A stretch of 64,000 nt of DNA, taken from the NCBI GenBank assembly GCA_049999805.1, contig JBNGIO010006150.1, positions 1 through 64,000 of the forward strand. Reading direction: 5' to 3'. This document shows positions 44,311 to 56,893 of this stretch, one piece after another. The position numbers and the translations under genes were made by a program. The notes under the pieces were generated by a model. The model worked only from the letters and a program-made list of their open reading frames with translations, was not told the DNA's origin and did not search any database. This stretch comes from Folioceros fuciformis. Taxonomy: Eukaryota > Anthocerotophyta > Anthocerotopsida > Anthocerotales. Within the stretch, counting starts at the first letter, position 1; each line of letters opens with the position of its first letter.

Positions 44311-44340
44311 TGCCCTGCGGCTGAAATCAGCCGCAGGGCA
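44311..44340. repeat. perfect 30-bp palindrome (14-bp arms, 2-base loop)
   Basis: tgccctgcggctga and tcagccgcagggca flank aa. It lies between the functional last exon (ending at 44401) and its duplicate copy (to about 44180). Confidence 0.9.
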
Positions 44341-44400
44341 GGAACACGAGCCCTGGAATGTCATCATACTGCCCATCTTTGTCTCTGTTGTCAGCGTTTA

Positions 44401-47187
44401 TCAAACAAGTATGCCCCGGCAAGCCCCTCCATGGCAATCAGCATAGGGGAATTGATTTGGAACAATGACGGCCTCCGTTGTGAAAATGTATGGGAACAGG
44501 ATTTCCGGGCCTGCAAACCAGAGCTCCACAAAGAAAGCGCCATAGCGCTCCTGGGCAAGCAAGCACATAACAACGATCGTTCTGTTCTGAAAACATGAAC
44601 CGTAATGAATAAATATGCACTCTGCAAATATGGACTCTTCAAGCATGAATTCCATAGGCAAATGAACCAGCTTGACATTGGAGTTGGAGCCTTGTGGTTA
44701 CACAAAGCTCGCCGCCATACCTCTTGGGAAGCTATGGATGCAGTGTAGGTTCTGACCCCATTGACAATGGAAGGACGGATGTTCTTCTGTCGGAAAAGGA
44801 TGGGCTGGAAACAGCCTCCCGAGATCACAAAAGTTGAGCTGCCACAGTTTTTGGCAACAAAATTACATTGAAGATCTGACAAAATTACATTGAAGATCTG
44901 ACCAGTAGGCTGCGACTCACCAGTCATCGATGTTGCCAGTCAGCCACCGAAAGTCCCGCCTCCTGCTGTCCTTTGTGTAAGCATACCACATGGTCGCCCT
45001 TAGGGGCTTGTCTAGAGTTTTTATCTGTAGAATCCCTCTGTCCCTGTCAACTTGCCACCAGTAGCTGGGCCGACTGATTTTCAGCTTTGCCGGAGAAGTG
45101 GACCTCACGATGCTCATGACAAGGTCATTCTCTGTCGAGGATGGTTTCAGGCTTGTTACTTTCTCATTTCCAGTGACGATGCTGAGATAGAAAGCCTGCG
45201 CAGCTGCTACAAGCTGGTGCACGTGCGGAGACGAGAATGAGAGTCCCCATGTGGTGTTAAAGCAGAAAAGAGGCCACAGCATACCTTGACCAGCCCCGTT
45301 GCTAGTGAATGCTCTGTGTTGGCCAGGACCAGCAAGTGTTTTTCGCCCTTCAACTCATTCCAGTAGTACAGGCTGCATGCATGTACATGGCAGAAGGGAG
45401 TTTATCCTTCCTGCGGACAGCCATTCCTAAGCAACCACACAAGCTAACAAAGTATGTACCTGTCATCCATAAAGAAAAACTCATCATTTGAAGCTATGAC
45501 AATGAGCTTTGGCATGGTGAGCCGTTCCTTGTACACCAAGGGGTCCACTATGCTCTGCGATGTACGAGAAGCATCATGACAGGTTCCTTCTACTATCAGA
45601 TGATACAATAGCCCGGGTAATTGGACTCTGACCATAAGTTCAACCATTTCCGGTGTATCCAGCTGTGCAGTGATGTTCAGGGCGTAGTAGGGCTCAAATG
45701 CAAAGGTCCAGCCGCCAAGAGATTGATAGAAGTGGTGAAGGTTTGGCACAAAATTTAGAGCATCCATAACGATTGGGATAATCCCTACGACACGCTGCAG
45801 ACCCACCCATGAAGGTCAGGCTCAGCCTTTCAACATAAGGACAGGCGATTGCAACTGTCAAAGGTCTGCATTAAAACAAAACAAGCTCTTGTTGTCAGCC
45901 TGAACTGTACTACAACTGGTTGTTGGAGGGTTAGTGGGTCCATGCCTTGTCCACGGCACCTGTGGTCCAGGTTGTCCAGCCACGTTTGCTTGCCCCAGCA
46001 ACCACAAAACTGGAGACCTGTAAGATCACAAGGTCAGAAATGCTGTGTCCTGAGGTTCATGTTCACCACTGGCTCCATGTGGTCAGCTGGTCAAAGGGAT
46101 TGGGAATGCATGGAAGACCTTAGCATTCAGCTGTAGACTGGCATATTCCTGAATCACATCCATTGCTCGGACAGAGGACTTGGTCATAGGAAGCCGAGCG
46201 AGCCATCTAGAACTGTCAGGGTGCTTCATAAAGTAGTACCAAGTATCTGGAAAACGTGTGGGAATAGTCAGATTCAGCAGAAGAGATGAGCCAAGTAAGC
46301 AGGTGAAGGGAGTGCACACACTGCAATCAATTGGAAGTACAAAAGACCTACAGGCAATGAGATCATCTTCATAACGATGCATTCGACTTCCATCACTTGT
46401 GAAACGGCAAGGTTGGTTGGGCACTTGATAAAGCACAGCAGTTATGGTCTTTGTGTTCACGGCAACACTAACCAACCATGCAAATCATTACGGCTACATT
46501 CTCACAGTTCGATCACCTCCCTCTCCTCACGGCATATTCATAGACATCAGCCTCATAACAAGGAATGCTTACGCCGCTGCTAGCTCAAGAAGCTCGTCTT
46601 TGGCTGTGGGCGGATCATTTGTGTTGCTACCTCCTCCGATGAGCATAAACGCTGTGTCTACAAACTTCATTGAGCCAGGCTTCTGCAAAAGAAGTTGACA
46701 ATGGACAGACCTTCATTCATGCTGTGCATATCACAAGAAGCTATTGCACCCAATTGTCAGACCACACTTCCCCTCACCACAATGACAAGGTGATGCGTCC
46801 ATACTGCACAGTCCACATCGTCGGTGGATAACCACCCTTGGCTGGTCATGTTTAACACATGACCCTCCCATCTCCCCGTTGGAAACCATCCCTTCACTCG
46901 TGTGTCTGTGTCAAACCAGCTAGACAATAGACGACACCCTGCCTATGAGGCTAATTCCATGAATTCTGAACCTAGCAGCATGACACTTCTCAACTGCTCC
47001 TCCGAGTTCTGAGCATATCGGGCATGCATGCACACCTGAAGTGTGGATCGGGCTGAAGAATGTAATCGTCCAGAGGAGTCCCTGAGACTGGTCCACACAG
47101 ACAGAACCCGACAAACAGTAAGGGCATCGCTTCAATCCAGATTCTTGCCATAGCTGCTGCCATGACACAATACATCGCAGCACCCAT
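44401..47187 (-). CDS. PhoPQ-activated pathogenicity-related / AprA-like secreted protein
   Basis: Twelve exons in phase: 47187-47036, 46919-46778, 46682-46573, 46467-46352, 46246-46119, 46017-45946, 45794-45633, 45554-45460, 45372-45285, 45213-44921, 44838-44721 and 44586-44401, giving 553 residues. A signal peptide (MPLLFVGFCLCGPVSG) is followed by TPLDDYILQPDPHF, LNMTSQGWL, AVLYQVPNQPC and a nucleophile elbow in VAGASKRGWTTW. Then come IIPIVMDALN, FYQSLGGWTFAF, DPLVYKERLTMPKLIV and ASNDEFFF. This is the PhoPQ_related alpha/beta-hydrolase-like family, known from bacteria, Dictyostelium AprA and lower plants; its biochemical role is unclear. The sixth intron appears to use a GC donor (AAG/GCATGG). 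Intron 10 holds a 22-bp tandem duplication. Confidence 0.92.
44859..44902. repeat. 22-bp exact tandem duplication in an intron
   Basis: aaaattacattgaagatctg-ac occurs at 44859-44880 and again at 44881-44902, inside the 82-bp intron of the AprA-like gene, just before its acceptor-side exon. It accounts for about a quarter of the intron. Confidence 0.95.
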
Positions 47188-47743
47188 ATGCACTGTAGGG
47201 GTCCGACAGGAAAACTGAAGTGCTAGCTCAATGGTTGTAGGGATCAAATGAGGGCGCCAAGTGGACGAAGATGAGAGGTTGGATTTCGTTATAACTTTTC
47301 TAGAGCGACCCTCTAAACTGGACAGACGAACCGTCTCCCTTGCGACCCACTTCGCCAGACACGCTGTGTTCTCACCGGAGTGTGTCAACTAGCCCAGGAA
47401 AGCAAGTTCTTGATACCCTCCTCGTAGGGTACCCTGCAACTTAGACTCCGCACCGCACATTGTGTGACCCACATGTCCATGCCCTTTTTTACAACCATGC
47501 GCCCATCGTGTGACGTACAGCACCATCTTAGCAACCATTATCACTGTGGAACAGGATGTTGGAGGTTGTGTCTGACTGGATGCTGCATGCAGAGAATTGA
47601 AGTGTCAACTAGCGGACAGAAAAGATGGGGTACCACCACGTACTGTCCAAACATGAGGGTGCGATTGTTCAGCACAGCAAGGCCTTTGATCAGCAGGTTC
47701 TTCGAGATAGAAGGCTTGTGAAAGAGCAGAAGCTCAAGATATA
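47188..47743. other. AprA-like gene promoter region
   Basis: About 0.55 kb of divergent upstream sequence. I see no gene, repeat or clear TATA box. Confidence 0.4.
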
Positions 47744-48238
47744 ATGCGGGAGGAGACTCAAATCCAGGACTGGTGGGGGAAGGCCAGAGAAGGGCAAGTG
47801 TATCGCGAACTACAGGCAGAGCAACGATACATCATCGATAAGCACTGGAGGCAAGAGAACTACTTCCGAAACTGCGCCGATGGGGAGGTTCACAGGATGA
47901 GGGAGGTGGCCACTCTCAAGATGGCTGAGAAGGAGGTCAAGAGACTTCGCGAAGTCGACGAGTTCAACCAACACGTGTGGGACACGGAGATCAAATGGAG
48001 AGATTACGAGGCTGACAGGGAAAGATGGCATGACAGGCGGTGCCAGAGATTCAGGGACAATTTGAAGATTCCCAAGCTTTCTCTTATCACATACCCTGTG
48101 ACGGTGGACAAGATCCGCCTGTGCAATTCCTTGGGCCTGGAGCTTAGGAGACTTCCTATGCATGGAAATGCACACAGAGCACCTTGCCTTGATGGCACCT
48201 CTGGGCGGTTTGGAACTGAAAATATCTATATCCGCTAA
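47744..48238 (+). CDS. hypothetical charged, helical protein
   Basis: An open frame of 164 codons from ATG 47744. It is rich in Glu, Arg, Lys and Trp (QDWWGKAREG, RREVDE-like heptads, DTEIKWRDYEADRERWHD), predicting long helices or a coiled coil, then ends in a less charged tail. I recognise no family. The frame can be extended a few codons upstream to an AG at about 47709, so it may be an internal or last exon of a larger gene. A reading frame of this composition on one strand only argues that it is coding. Confidence 0.4.
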   Translation: MREETQIQDWWGKAREGQVYRELQAEQRYIIDKHWRQENYFRNCADGEVHRMREVATLKMAEKEVKRLREVDEFNQHVWDTEIKWRDYEADRERWHDRRCQRFRDNLKIPKLSLITYPVTVDKIRLCNSLGLELRRLPMHGNAHRAPCLDGTSGRFGTENIYIR

Positions 48239-49087
48239 CGAGGATTGAATTTGATTGCACATCAGCCGACCATAGCTTTGTCCCGGCATTGCAACAACAG
48301 GTGCTGGTAAGCCCGCATCTGTTTGCGTCCAATAAGCCACAGCTTTTGACGTTTGATGGAAGTCCATCAGCCTGACCAACCACCATCACACCCACAGGCT
48401 CTCTGGCTTGCTCAGTGGTATCAGCAGAGCATCCCTAATCTGAAGCATCTGTAATCGAGACAACACAGGTCATGGCAATGCTTCATGGACCAATCACAAC
48501 CTTAAAACCCCTGAATATATTATATGCCAGACATGGGTCATTGTGGGACAAGCGCGGTGGATTCCGTTGCCACAGTCGGCTCAACTTCCAACCCGGCGTT
48601 CTGCGCTCCCTGGAGATGGAAGGTAGTTGGAAGCGGAGCCGCAAAACCCTGCAACAGCCCAGAAATAGCACATAATTGCCTCCATCTGTGAAGACTTTGT
48701 CCCTTCTAACATGTTGTTCATCAACCAATGGGATGTCACTGTCGTAGTAGATACTCGTTGATCGATCTTTGACTGCCGGTCCCTAAGATGCTGAATATGT
48801 AAGAAGAGGCTGCAGGCATTGTTCTTCTGGTGTGACGACATAATGACGGCAGCCAGGGCCGTCTCCTCTCCATCGCTCACATTCTGCAGCTCCACAAAAA
48901 TCGACTGCAGATTGCGGCAAGTGGGCATCAGATTGCATCGCCGACACCCCCTACCCTCCTTTTCTACTCCTCTGACCGCCCAACCATGGACTTCATCCGG
49001 GCAGCACAGTAAGACTACCTATCTCCTGCACGTCGCTCTGGCCTCCATTTGCAGGCCACATTTCACCAGTGTTGTTTGCTTGCCCAG
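48239..49087. other. intergenic region, possible 5' exon of SEC14-like gene
   Basis: No gene is supported. An ATG at 48986 (MDFIRAA then a GTAAGA donor) is the best-looking candidate for the SEC14-like start, but its phase does not match the next exon, so I did not join it. Confidence 0.35.
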
Positions 49088-50450
49088 GAAAATTTGAACC
49101 CGTCCGTTCCTCACTGGATGAGAACAATGCCTTGGCTGACAATGAAAGGGAGCTTCTGCACAACCTGCGGGTGGCCATCTCCAGCCTGGGTGGAAACTCA
49201 GAGGTTAGCTGAAGCCAGCTACCATGCGCGTACGCAGATGTGCCCACGACAAGCACTCCCTTCCTTCGTGCCAGTTTCACTCTCATCTTTCTTTGGCTTC
49301 AGGATGTGGACGAGAACGGCCTGCTACGGTTTTTACAAGCCCATTCTCTCAAAGTCGAGAAAGCTGCCGAGAAGGTTATAGCCNNNNNNNNNNNNNNNNN
49401 NNNNNNNNNNNNNNNNNNNNNNNNNNNNNNNNNNNNNNNNNNNNNNNNNNNNNNNNNNNNNNNNNNNNNNNNNNNNNNNNNNNCCCATCTGCAGTGGAGG
49501 GCCGATTTCAAGCCCCAAGGATTCGTCTCGGAGGCAGAGATTCCTGATCAGCTTGCCTTGGCCACAACGTATTTGCAAGGCCATACTAAACAAGGGTATC
49601 CTCTGTTTGTCACTTTGGGACGGAAGCATTTCCCAACCGCTGATTTCGAGCAATTCAAACGTACGCTGCGCGTCATCTGCTTGCTTGCATTTGCTTCCTT
49701 CGTGGACTGGACCATGCAGCCCATACGCTGAGGGAAACTTGAGCTCTCGTTTTCGCAGGTTTTGTGGTGTATTTTCTGGATAAGGCCATAGCCTGGTGAG
49801 TTGGAATTCATCCCCCGGGCGTGCTTGCTGGACTTGTTTGCTATAGGGCCTTCACAACGTTGTCCATCCATGGCCGCAGTGCCCCATCAGAAGAGCCGCA
49901 TTTTGTGGGTATAGTGGATCTCAAGGGCCTAGGGTTGAAGAATTTAGATACCAAAGCTTTCATTGGCGCATTCACTATTGTTCAGGTATCTCCTCTTTTC
50001 TGGATGGGGTGTATTGAATGTCTGCAAGCAATTCTAGGTACATTGACTTGCTAGGAATTCTGGGCACAGAGATTTCAAAGCAAGCATCCCCCCCTGCACA
50101 TTGTTGTTTTGCAGGATCACTATCCGGGCAATTTGCACAAGCTTTACCTGGTGAACGTTCCGTTCATTTTCAATGGCGTCTGGAAAGTTGCGTCTCCATT
50201 TCTGGACGAACAAATCCGATCCAAGGTGGACTACTGTCACGAGCTTCAACGCCCATTGCACTTGGATGTCCTGCATATGTGTATCATAACTTTCGACTTA
50301 CGATGGCAGGTCATATTCGTTCCTGACAAGTCGACGAAGGAAACGCTGTTGTCTGAAATTGAAGAAGATCAGTTACCAATTGAATATGGTGGAAGAGCGC
50401 ACCTCGTTCCCCTGGACCACGCTGTGGTAACCACGTACACTGGGTTGTGA
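49088..50450 (+). CDS. SEC14-like CRAL-TRIO lipid-transfer protein (5' end and one exon incomplete)
   Basis: Recognised exons: 49088-49203, 49303 into the assembly gap, from the gap to 49660, 49759-49795, 49880-49985, 50115-50225 and 50310-50450. All join in phase. A CRAL-TRIO N-terminal helix set (ENGLLRFLQAHSLKVEKAAE, then LQWRADF) precedes the lipid-binding domain: GYPLFVTLGRKHF, FVGIVDLKGLGLKNL, DHYPGNLHKLYLVNVPFIF, WKVASPFLDEQIRSKV and LPIEYGGRA near the end. Such proteins move or present phosphoinositides and other lipids. One hundred Ns (49384-49483) remove part of the exon before the WR motif. No in-frame ATG is visible, so the first exon is missing from the model. Confidence 0.85.
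49384..49483. other. assembly gap (100 N)
   Basis: A run of exactly 100 Ns, a usual placeholder for a gap of unknown size, inside the SEC14-like gene. The flanking codons suggest only a short stretch of coding sequence is missing. Confidence 0.95.
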
Positions 50451-50581
50451 CGGCAACAGCGGTCATTTCCTGAACTGCCAACTGCGAATGCCGTTCCGCC
50501 ATGTGCACCTGATGAGATGGTGACCTTGTTCTACATAATGAGTACCCTATCAACATCCAAATCTTGAGTACCTACACACCC

Positions 50582-52791
<2,210 letters not shown>

Positions 52792-53460
52792 CTGAGGGGA
52801 GATCCGGAGCGGGTGTCAGCGCTCCCCATACCAATGACACCTAGCTTTTATCAGCTGATTGCCTGTGTGATCAAAGAAGCCGTGACACGTGCGGATTCGT
52901 GAGGAATTTTCTTCTGAAAGAATCCAAAGTTCAGGATCCAAGCATGGCTCTCGCACGGCTCCAAAGATCAAACAACCATCCTAGAAGAGCAAGATTGCTG
53001 AAACATTGTCGCAAGGGAAAAAAATAATTCAACGGCCGCCACGTTGAGAGCAGCAGGCAGATCTGGCTGCTAACCTGAGCTCCGAACAACAAATTAAGGT
53101 CCGGTCCGAGGGGGGAAGACCACTGGGTTAAGCTGCGCCAGAACATGCGAATCTGGGAAAGGAGACGCGTATGTCCATTCATCCAGCTCCCAAATTATCT
53201 GGGCCAGCTGCGGATTGTCGCCTTCTTCATGAATCAAACATTACCAGTTTTTCAAACGTGCTCGCTCTGGCGGACGTGCTTTCCACGGAACTACTGGTGC
53301 AGCCAAGCATTGCCCGTTGGCCAACAGGAATCAATGGAGAGAACATAACCGACGAAACTAACTTTCGAGCTTTCGGTTAATTTCCTGTCAGAGAAAGGAT
53401 GTGAGAGTTTCAGAAGGTTTAGAAGTCCACTTAGCACTATTAACAAGTATGGGAATTGTC
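52792..53460. other. region upstream of katanin-like gene, unresolved
   Basis: Between two minus-strand genes. It should contain the missing 5' exon(s) and promoter of the katanin-like gene and the 3' UTR of the renalase-like gene. I saw no LisH-type frame, repeat or other gene. Confidence 0.4.
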
Positions 53461-55598
53461 CTACAACTTTTGAGATGGCTTGATTAGCTTTAACAAGGTC
53501 TCAGCAGCTGCCAGGCCACTCAGAATTGCGCTTTCAACTCTTGGACCAACACAGAAATCTCCACATACAACAAGGCGTTTTCCTTCTTCCATGATGCATT
53601 TTTCACGTGGCGAAATCGCTGATAGAGGAAATGCACTGCCCCTGCATGAGACGGAAAGGGAAATGAGGTACTGATCTGTCAGGCTACTTGGGGATGGGAG
53701 ATGTCTCATGTGATGATATCAACGCACCAGCGGTGAGCTTTGATGAAAAAGGGGGCTGGCACATCTGGGATGGCTGCTTGGAATTCCTTGAAGAGATCAG
53801 TCGCTACGTTCGAGAGAAGTTCCTCTGACGGCTTGCTGAAACCTGCATACCTTATGACTGCCTCGGCGTATTCTGCTGTAGAATGCAGAACCCAGCACTC
53901 TCTGTAAAGGAGTCCAGAGCAACAAGCTATTACGGTGGTGGGTCAGGGTCACGGAAGACGAGTAATACGTGAACACGACGGGAGAACTTGCCTGTGATCA
54001 TTTGGTCGACCAGGCTTGCTGCTATCACGTGATGCCCATGATAGCACATTCGAACCTAGCACAGAAAATCCATCGAGAGGAATCTGCATGTTGCAGCAGG
54101 ATTGGTGTTATGTGTCGCTACCCAAACACGGGAACGAAAGCACGACAGAGAAGCAAGCTCATCAACACATAACAATCCGAGAATCCGCTACCAAAACAAG
54201 GTAACGATCCAGTTTCTCACCGACTGAAGACCAGTGCTGAAAGCAAGCATTACTGCAAAACAGGGGGCAGATTGTACCGAGCCCACAGTCTTGCTTACAG
54301 TCTCCACACCAGCTGCCTCTGCAGGGCAACCAGACGTTACTTCAGCCTCTCGGATGTACGTGGAAAGACAATTGCAGCTTCCTTAAGGGACAATCACCTT
54401 CCGCCTGCCTATGCTCCTCACAATTGGCACATACCAAGAGGTGGGGGAAGTCCAGTCAGAGCGGTGAACCGTTGTGAAGCTAAACCTTTGTCTGCAACAA
54501 CCACGCCTCTAAATGTTCCAAGCGGTTTCGAATCTTTGGACGAAAGTGCCCAATAACCTCCTCCATCCTCTGTCCAGCTCAGTGAAGTTACCTGAACACC
54601 ATAAAGCGCTTGTACACCTGGCAAATCGCAACAAAAATTTTAGGCTCCGCAAATCCCATACCACGAAAAACCCCAGCCCCTCTTCATACAAAGGAAGAGT
54701 CTGTCAGCTACGAACCGGCCTGCTGCGACATTGCTTTGCAGATGGAGTTCATCCCCGGCACTCCCACATATCTCTTCCTGCCTTCGTCCTGTTATTAACT
54801 CCGCTAATCATTCTGCTAGTGGCGAAAACTCAAGCTGTACTAGCACATGGGTCATCACACTCAAACAATCCCTTGAAACACGCTCCAAATGGATGGCGGG
54901 AACAAACAGGGGATGCCAATGCCAAGAGACTGATCCAGCACCGAGCAACCCAAGGACGCAGCTGTCACTCACAGTTTCCGCTGTGAATCGGCCAGTGCCA
55001 AATTCCAGACTCCCAAACTTGCCTTCCCATTCCGCAGCTATGCCTGCAGCCTTCCATTTATCTAACAGCCCTTGCACAGCTGGGTCCTTCAAGGTGAAAT
55101 ACTGAGCACCATGGTCGAAAAGAAGCTGGGAGCCATCCGGCGTCCTCTCTCTGGTCATGCCCACAACGCCATTTCACCGTCAGGTCGGGTATCAACTACC
55201 CTTAGCGTCATACCTAAGCCAATCCTGGGTTTTGTTGGTGCATACCGGCGCTGCGACATGCGACCCCCTGGCCCCCGACCCGTCTCGAAGACCGTCACTC
55301 TCGCTCCCCTTTCAGCCAAAGATGACGCACAAGCCAGACCAGCCACTGCATAACAATCGCATTCAGCACCCAAGTGCATCCACCATCCAACTATTTTTTC
55401 CCCTTCCTCCGCTCAGATCGGATCAAATAGGATGTAACCAAGCTCACCTCCTGCTCCGATCACCGCCACGCTGGGCTCCTCTACAACAGAAGCCATCGCG
55501 CTGGAAGAACAGGATCGGGGACTGCGGAGCGTGAAGTCTGAGGCAGCCTTGTGGGCAAGAAAGGAACGCAGCAAGAGAGCACGAGGTAGCACGAGCAT
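53461..55598 (-). CDS. renalase-like FAD/NAD(P)-binding amine oxidase, probably plastid-targeted
   Basis: Nine exons in phase: 55598-55448, 55345-55246, 55150-54973, 54773-54716, 54617-54435, 54318-54221, 54083-53992, 53901-53728 and 53641-53461, giving 404 residues. The FAD dinucleotide fold is complete: VAVIGAGVAGLACASSLA, then VTVFETGRGPGGRMS. Later blocks are FDHGAQYFTLKDP, YVGVPGMNSIC, the FAD-contacting C-terminus GSAFPLSA...LVVCGDFC and VESAILSGLAAA. This matches the plant renalase-like oxidoreductase family. The first 34 residues are Arg/Ser/Ala-rich (LPRALLLRSFLAHKAAS), consistent with a transit peptide; a shorter start exists at 55496. Intron 7 uses a GC donor (ACAG/GCAAGT). Confidence 0.9.
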
Positions 55599-55745
55599 AC
55601 TGCGTTTGTCGCTCGCTTCTCTGCCCGCTCGAAGGAGCTAGGCACGTGAGACGATGTCTGTGCTCCCTGCTTATTCTTTGCAAAGTCCCGGCTAGGTAAT
55701 GCACTTCTTCATGCGGTCGACACGGATTGAGCAGGGAGGAAGAAG

Positions 55746-56003
55746 ATGGCAGGGAGCAAGGAGGTGACGTCGGCGTTCAGAGCTCTGCTGCGGACTCGAA
55801 GGCAATGCTTCCAAGGGGACCACGACATGCTGGCAGCCTCCGCTAAGCAGATCCGAGACGAATTCGAGAGCCACCGCCAGGCTTCAGAGCCGTCGGAGAT
55901 CGAAGGCCTCCTGCTGAAGGCTCGCGAGGCCGTGGAGTTCATGAACCTCAACATTGTCCAAGCCAAGCTCAACGACCGAGGCAACTACGGTGTGATCCCC
56001 TGA
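55746..56003 (+). CDS. LYR-motif mitochondrial protein (MZM1/LYRM7-like)
   Basis: An intronless 85-residue frame. Near the N-terminus, FRALLRTRRQCFQGD carries the LYR-type motif (here LLR), followed by IRDEFESHR and the C-terminal REAVEFMNLNIVQAKLNDRG, a signature of plant mitochondrial zinc maintenance protein 1. The family chaperones the Rieske iron-sulfur protein into complex III in the mitochondrial matrix. The ATG at 55746 is the only start that keeps the conserved N-terminus. It is divergent from the renalase-like gene, with about 150 bp between the starts, a likely shared promoter. Confidence 0.92.
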   Translation: MAGSKEVTSAFRALLRTRRQCFQGDHDMLAASAKQIRDEFESHRQASEPSEIEGLLLKAREAVEFMNLNIVQAKLNDRGNYGVIP

Positions 56004-56893
56004 CCCTACCTACCCTGCATGGCCGCATTGTGTTATTGAGCTTGTTCAGCTCAGAACAAAGCGCTCACGGAACAGAAAATGAAATGCTGCTGGCAGAGAT
56101 GAAGCTGAAACCGGAGCACATGGGAGCTGAACTTGCAGCAGCGGCAGAGGCCACCACCACAACCTCATCAAAGTGATCTATCCTCCGCAACGATGCAAAC
56201 GCGCTGTCTGCGCTGGTTAGGAAGAGACAAGATCGGATATGCGGACTTCCTCCTTGGAATTTTCAAGTGAAACATGTTTTTCCTTGTCACCCTACCTTGT
56301 GGGACGTTAACCAGCACCAATCCAACTTCCAATTGCTTCTTTCCTGCGTTTCGGATCCCTCGATCATAGGTCTCGAATTAGGTTGAAAGTTCGGCCTTCG
56401 AGCAATGTGGCAAGTAAAATTTGCTCGAGGTGTGCGTGCTGCTTGCTTTGTTGGAGATAAAGCTTCAATTACTGCAAGCTCGCATCTCTGCAGACACGTC
56501 CCATCGTTTCAGGTAAGGAGTGGTAGAAGCCAAGCTTGAGAAAACGGTGCCATCCACAGGCGGGTGATGTTTAAACAAGAAGCTGATGGGATGGATGGAT
56601 TGCGTGTTCCTTCTCAATTCGTGGTCCGATTTGAAAGCAAGCCCTAGAAAACCCCTAGCTTGCAAGTTGAGAGAAAATGGATGGCGATGGCGAGCGTGGG
56701 TCTCCTCTTCCACCACGCCCGACCTCGGTACTCTCCTATTATATCCCCTCCTGCACCTTCTTCAATCTCCTCCCCACGCCCATGCGTCCTGGGCCTATCG
56801 ACTGCGGGGTGTCCTAATTCGAGTTCCGGATCGCAGCTGCTGTCTGTGCTTGCACGCGCACGCGCCCGGTGCCGCTCCTGGTGTGCTTCCACC
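56004..56893. other. nardilysin promoter and LYR gene 3' flank
   Basis: About 0.9 kb. It holds the LYR gene 3' UTR and the nardilysin upstream region. No other gene is supported. A TATA-like element lies at 56737-56744. Confidence 0.5.
56737..56744 (+). promoter_or_regulatory. TATA-like box upstream of the nardilysin gene
   Basis: TATTATAT in a pyrimidine-rich context, about 150 bp before the chosen ATG at 56894. Its position supports that ATG over an in-frame ATG further left at about 56681. Confidence 0.4.
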
